A DNA stretch of 9,248 bases from CAYNST01 sp964399955 (GTDB taxonomy: Bacteria > Pseudomonadota > Gammaproteobacteria > Pseudomonadales > Cellvibrionaceae): contig CAYNST010000132.1 of NCBI GenBank assembly GCA_964399955.1, positions 1-9,248 on the forward strand, in the 5' to 3' direction. The translations under genes were made by a program, and so were the position numbers. Below, in pieces: positions 6,185 to 9,248 of this stretch; position 1 is the first letter of the stretch, and each line of letters begins with the position of its first letter. The notes under the pieces were generated by a model. That model was not told where the DNA came from and ran no database searches. It saw only the letters and a list, made by a program, of their open reading frames with translations.

Positions 6185-6192
6185 TAACTTTT
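6185..6192 (+). repeat. Right copy of 8-bp target-site duplication
   Basis: TAACTTTT follows the right inverted repeat immediately and is identical to 6036-6043. Removing the element and one copy restores a continuous sequence (CTGTGCAA TAACTTTT TTCGAAAC), which is the predicted empty site. Confidence 0.8.
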
Positions 6193-6257
6193 TTCGAAAC
6201 AACGGTGGGCCACAAGGGGCGCGACCTGATGACTTGCCTTGCGTCGCTCACACATGC

Positions 6258-6262
6258 AGGAG
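6258..6262 (+). promoter_or_regulatory. Ribosome binding site deciding the GH3 start
   Basis: AGGAG is six bases before the ATG at 6269. It rules in that start over the in-frame ATG at 6254, which lies just before the AGGAG, and over a TTG at 6239, neither of which has a Shine-Dalgarno. The chosen start also gives a compact lipoprotein signal peptide. Confidence 0.75.
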
Positions 6263-6268
6263 TACCTG

Positions 6269-8830
6269 ATGCAGATCCGCTCCCTTGCTGGCTTGGCCCT
6301 GACCGCCGCGCTTGGCCTTGGCATGACTGGCTGTCAACTGCTGCCACTGACCGGCGCTAAAGAAGCGAAGACTCTGGCGCCCTCCTGGCCGCAAGCCACA
6401 CCGCCACTGGCAAACAACCCGGAACTGGAGGCGCGCATCCAGTCCATGCTGGCGCAGATGAGTTTGCCACAAAAGGTAGCGCAGATGATTCAGGCCGACA
6501 TAGGCTCGGTCACAGAGCAGGATATCCGCCAATACCGCATTGGCTCCGTTCTGAACGGCGGCGGCCAGACACCGGGTAACAACCCGGCAGCCAGCGCCAG
6601 CGAATGGGCAGAGTTTGCCGACCGGCTATTTCGCGCGTCTATGGACGAAGAGTCAGACAGGCTCGCCATTCCGCTTTTTTGGGGGGTAGACGCAGTGCAT
6701 GGCCATGGCAATGTGCGCGGTGCAACTCTCTTCCCGCACAACATTGCCCTGGGTGCCAGCCGCAATGGCGAGCTGGTGCGGGCCATTGGTGCCGCCACAG
6801 CCAAGGAGGTGGCCGCTACCGGGCTTGACTGGACCTTTGCACCCACTGTAGCCGTGGCTCTGGATGCCCGCTGGGGGCGCACCTATGAGAGCTTCTCCGA
6901 AGACCCGCACCTGGTAGCCGAGCTAGCCGCCCAGGCCGTACTGGGGCTGCAAGGCGAGCCGCAGAGCAACCGGTTTCTGGATCAGGACCACATCATTGCC
7001 ACCGCCAAACACTTCATTGGCGACGGCGGCACCCGCTTCGGCGACGACCAGGGCGAAACCCAAGGCTCGGAGCAGGAGCTGATCGCGCGGCACCTGCCGG
7101 GCTATGTAAGTGCCATCGAAGCCGGTGTACAAACCATTATGGCCAGCTACACCTGGTGGAACAACGTTCACTCTCATGCCAACAAACGTTTGCTAACGGA
7201 TCTATTAAAAAACCATTTGGGCTTTGATGGGCTGGTGGTCAGCGACTGGCAGGCCATTGGTCATATTGAGGGTTGTGCAATTGACAGTTGTGCCGCTGCG
7301 GTCAACGCCGGCATTGATTTGTTCATGATCCCCAACGCGCCGGACTGGCAAAACTTCCTCCGCAATACCGTTGCGCAGGTTGAAGATGGCACCATCCCGC
7401 AGGCCCGCATCGACGACGCCGTCAGTCGCATTTTGCGCGTCAAACTGCGCGCCGACCTGTGGAACAAACCCGCCCCTGCCAGCCGAGCCCTGGCGGGTAA
7501 AAATGCGCTGATCGGCAGTAAGGTGCACAGATACATTGCCCGCCAGGCCGTGCGTGAATCCCTGGTTTTGTTGAAAAATGACGGCGTGCTGCCGCTGAAC
7601 CCGGAACAGCGCATTCTGGTTGCCGGCCCCGGTGCAGACAGCATTGCCATGCAGTCCGGCGGCTGGTCGGTGACCTGGCGTGGCAACAACAACCCGAACC
7701 AGGCCTACCCCGGTGCCACCAGTATTCTCGCCGGGATCAAACAGGCGGTGGAACCCCGGGGCGGCAAAGTTATTTACAACCAGGCCGGCCAGACTGAGGC
7801 AAAGGTTGACGCAGCCATAGTCGTTTTTGGTGAACAGCCCTACGCAGAAATGTACGGCGACCTGCAAAATCTGGCCACCTTGGAGTTCGAACAAAACGAC
7901 AAACAAGCCCTGGCGCTGTTGCGCAAGCTCCGGGCACGGGGCATACCGGTGGTGGCGGTGTTTCTTTCCGGCCGCCCCCTGTGGGTCAACAAAGAACTCA
8001 ATGCCGCCAACGCCTTCGTTGCCGCCTGGCAGCCCGGTACGGAAGGCGCAGGTGTTGCCGACCTTCTGTTCGCGGGCATTGACGGCACGCCCGTTTTTGA
8101 CTTTACCGGCAAGTTGTCGTTTTCCTGGCCCGCAAAGCCCTGTCAAACCGGGCTCAATCGCTTCAACGACGAGTATCAACCCCTCTTTGCCTTCGGATAC
8201 GGTTTGAGCTATGCAGACGGGGCTGTCGACTGGCAACCACAAAGCGAAGACACCTCCGCCTGGGCTTACGGCTGCCACCTGGGCGCCACGCGACCTGAAT
8301 CCGAGACAGTAACCTTCTCTGCGGACGAAGGCTGGCAGTTTTACGTGGAGCGCAAAACACTGCAAAAAAGCCCCTTGGCTGAAGCTGATGCCTCTATGGG
8401 CGCCGTATACCTGACGCCGCAGTTTGAAGACTTTGGCGTGCAGGCAAAATGGGATGGCAGCGAGCTGGGCAGGGTTAGCCTGCGCAATGGCAGACGGGAC
8501 AACAATCTGCTGGCCGTTTACGCTAACGAGGGTGCTTTGGTGGCCGATGTGGAAATCCTGGAAGCCCCCAGCGCCAAGGTTGAGATTGGCGTGTTCAGCG
8601 GCGCGCTGACTGCAAGTTTTGTCGACATCACCGAAGCGCTGCGCGACCTGCCGATGGGCGTCCGACAAAGCCTCAGCATCGACTTGCGCTGTTTTACCCG
8701 CGACCGCGCCGATCTGGTTAAGCTGGACGCCCCATTCAGCGTGCAAACCAGCGGCACATTACTGGCCAGCTTTTCCAATATCCATTACCAGCCCGGGTTG
8801 GCTGAACGGGCCTCTGTCAGCTGCCCGTAG
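6269..8830 (+). CDS. GH3 exo-beta-glucanase/beta-glucosidase lipoprotein, ExoP-like
   Basis: This 853-residue glycoside hydrolase family 3 enzyme would release glucose from the non-reducing ends of beta-1,3/1,4-glucans or cello-oligosaccharides. A short signal peptide (MQIR, then SLAGLALTAALGLGM) ends at a lipobox-like MTGC with Cys22. Gln at +2 suggests the outer membrane. The N-terminal barrel shows DRLAIPLFWGVDAVHGH (substrate Asp141), AKHFIGDGGT (246-255) and GLVVSDWQAI with nucleophile Asp326. The second domain contains GEQPYAEMYGD, where Glu527 matches the acid/base of barley ExoI. It ends with LSFSWP and FGYGLSYADG (643-652). About 190 further residues resemble the extra C-terminal beta domain (Exop_C) of Pseudoalteromonas ExoP rather than a fibronectin III domain. 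No polysaccharide-utilisation partners are visible. Substrate cannot be fixed: beta-glucosidase, glucan glucohydrolase or laminarin-acting enzyme all fit. Confidence 0.93.
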   Translation: MQIRSLAGLALTAALGLGMTGCQLLPLTGAKEAKTLAPSWPQATPPLANNPELEARIQSMLAQMSLPQKVAQMIQADIGSVTEQDIRQYRIGSVLNGGGQTPGNNPAASASEWAEFADRLFRASMDEESDRLAIPLFWGVDAVHGHGNVRGATLFPHNIALGASRNGELVRAIGAATAKEVAATGLDWTFAPTVAVALDARWGRTYESFSEDPHLVAELAAQAVLGLQGEPQSNRFLDQDHIIATAKHFIGDGGTRFGDDQGETQGSEQELIARHLPGYVSAIEAGVQTIMASYTWWNNVHSHANKRLLTDLLKNHLGFDGLVVSDWQAIGHIEGCAIDSCAAAVNAGIDLFMIPNAPDWQNFLRNTVAQVEDGTIPQARIDDAVSRILRVKLRADLWNKPAPASRALAGKNALIGSKVHRYIARQAVRESLVLLKNDGVLPLNPEQRILVAGPGADSIAMQSGGWSVTWRGNNNPNQAYPGATSILAGIKQAVEPRGGKVIYNQAGQTEAKVDAAIVVFGEQPYAEMYGDLQNLATLEFEQNDKQALALLRKLRARGIPVVAVFLSGRPLWVNKELNAANAFVAAWQPGTEGAGVADLLFAGIDGTPVFDFTGKLSFSWPAKPCQTGLNRFNDEYQPLFAFGYGLSYADGAVDWQPQSEDTSAWAYGCHLGATRPESETVTFSADEGWQFYVERKTLQKSPLAEADASMGAVYLTPQFEDFGVQAKWDGSELGRVSLRNGRRDNNLLAVYANEGALVADVEILEAPSAKVEIGVFSGALTASFVDITEALRDLPMGVRQSLSIDLRCFTRDRADLVKLDAPFSVQTSGTLLASFSNIHYQPGLAERASVSCP

Positions 8831-8854
8831 CGGTAAATAAAGGTAACAAAGACC

Positions 8855-8872
8855 GGTTGCCCGCACGCAACC
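8855..8872. other. Small hairpin between GH3 and the DUF2214 gene
   Basis: GGTTGC (8855-8860) and GCAACC (8867-8872) form a perfect 6-bp stem around CCGCAC. It lies 24 bp after the GH3 stop. No T-run follows, so it is a poor intrinsic terminator. It might be a 3'-end hairpin of the GH3 message, or meaningless. A weak TTGCCC (8858-8863) with AATAAT (8880-8885) at 16 bp spacing might drive the next gene. Confidence 0.25.
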
Positions 8873-8904
8873 TACACGAAATAATAGGTCACACAGGAGC
8901 ACCA

Positions 8905-9248
8905 ATGGCTGACATCGTTATTCGATACTTTCACTTCCTGGCTATTATCACCCTGTTTTCCATGGTGGTTGCACAACATTTGTTACTGAAAGGCAGTGTC
9001 GAGTCTTTCACGCTGAAAAAGGTGGCGGTGCTGGATGCCGTATACGGCATTGCCGCCCTGCTGGCGCTGGCGTTTGGCTTGGCACTGTGGCTTTGGGTAG
9101 GGAAGCCGGCAAGCTTCTACACCTACAACTGGATGTTCCACGCAAAAATCAGTTTGTTCGTCATCACAGCGGCCTTGTCGTTCATTCCTACTCGCTGGGT
9201 CATGCAGCAGCGCAAATCCAAGGTGAGCATTGTGGATGTGCCCAAATC
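8905..9248 (+). CDS. DUF2214 family membrane protein, 3' end outside the window
   Basis: An ATG at 8905 opens a frame that runs to the window end, 114 complete codons with no stop. AGGAG at 8895-8899 lies five bases upstream, a strong start. The product begins MADIVIRYFHFLAIITLFSM and shows three hydrophobic helices at about residues 7-28, 43-65 and 78-97. Family-typical motifs are YFHFLAI, VAQHLLLKG (22-30), LDAVYGIAALLALAFGL (43-59) and MFHAKISLF (77-85). These match DUF2214, a small predicted inner-membrane protein of unknown function, usually about 150 residues, so roughly a quarter is missing. The histidines within or next to helices (His10, His25, His79) are noticeable and could bind haem or metal, but that is only inference. 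It may be co-transcribed with GH3 (74-bp gap), though no functional link is evident. Confidence 0.85.
   Translation, partial: MADIVIRYFHFLAIITLFSMVVAQHLLLKGSVESFTLKKVAVLDAVYGIAALLALAFGLALWLWVGKPASFYTYNWMFHAKISLFVITAALSFIPTRWVMQQRKSKVSIVDVPK

Noticed and set aside
5486..6202. 238-codon minus-strand frame spanning the MITE and the ACT gene
   Set aside because: Its start lies in the MITE flank and most of it is antisense to the double-ACT gene; no domain is recognised.
6239..6268. TTG at 6239 or ATG at 6254 as the GH3 start
   Set aside because: Neither has a Shine-Dalgarno; AGGAG at 6258-6262 fits only the ATG at 6269, which also gives a clean signal peptide.
7205..8746. 513-codon open frame on the minus strand, opposite the GH3 gene
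   Set aside because: It lies wholly antisense to a gene with clear GH3 motifs; its translation shows no recognisable domain and reflects codon bias of the real gene.
1..9248. CRISPR array, tRNA/rRNA genes, toxin-antitoxin pair, retron or defence system
   Set aside because: No regularly spaced repeats, cloverleaf, rRNA sequence or defence-gene motif was found on either strand; the gene content is mainly housekeeping.

Overview
The window looks like chromosomal DNA of a GC-rich (by eye close to 60% GC), probably marine gammaproteobacterium. Several genes belong to families found mainly or only in Gammaproteobacteria: PdxB, the EF-P hydroxylase EpmC, YheU and a GcvR-type double-ACT protein. The genus cannot be fixed from the sequence; the Cellvibrio/Halieaceae/Spongiibacter side of the class would fit.

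Layout. Positions 1-156 are visibly AT-richer and hold the 5' end of an unrecognised minus-strand gene that leaves the window. Positions 223-3250 carry three minus-strand housekeeping genes, in transcription order epmC (EF-P maturation), pdxB (vitamin B6 synthesis) and a COG3199-type NAD kinase-like gene whose start overlaps the end of pdxB. Divergent from epmC is an unrecognised acidic 234-residue protein (3394-4098) with an apparent internal duplication. It converges on a compact minus-strand operon, 5326-4155: yheU, an alpha/beta hydrolase and tusA (sulfur relay for tRNA thiolation). Divergent from yheU is a tandem-ACT regulator of the GcvR family (5426-5956).

The 312-base gap 5957-6268 holds the clearest non-genic signal: a 141-bp non-coding element (6044-6184) with 15-bp terminal inverted repeats (14/15 matching), flanked by a perfect 8-bp direct repeat (TAACTTTT). 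It is a miniature inverted-repeat transposable element (MITE) with GTAA ends and 8-bp duplications, as in the IS66 family. A second possible IS66-type end (GTAAGCG on the minus strand) lies 16 bp to its left.

Downstream are a large glycoside hydrolase family 3 lipoprotein resembling marine ExoP-type exo-beta-glucanases (6269-8830) and the start of a DUF2214-type membrane protein cut by the window end (8905-9248).

Most of the window is ordinary core genome. I see no CRISPR array, tRNA, rRNA, defence island or biosynthetic cluster. The items most worth a second look are the MITE, the duplicated hypothetical protein and the AT-rich left edge.
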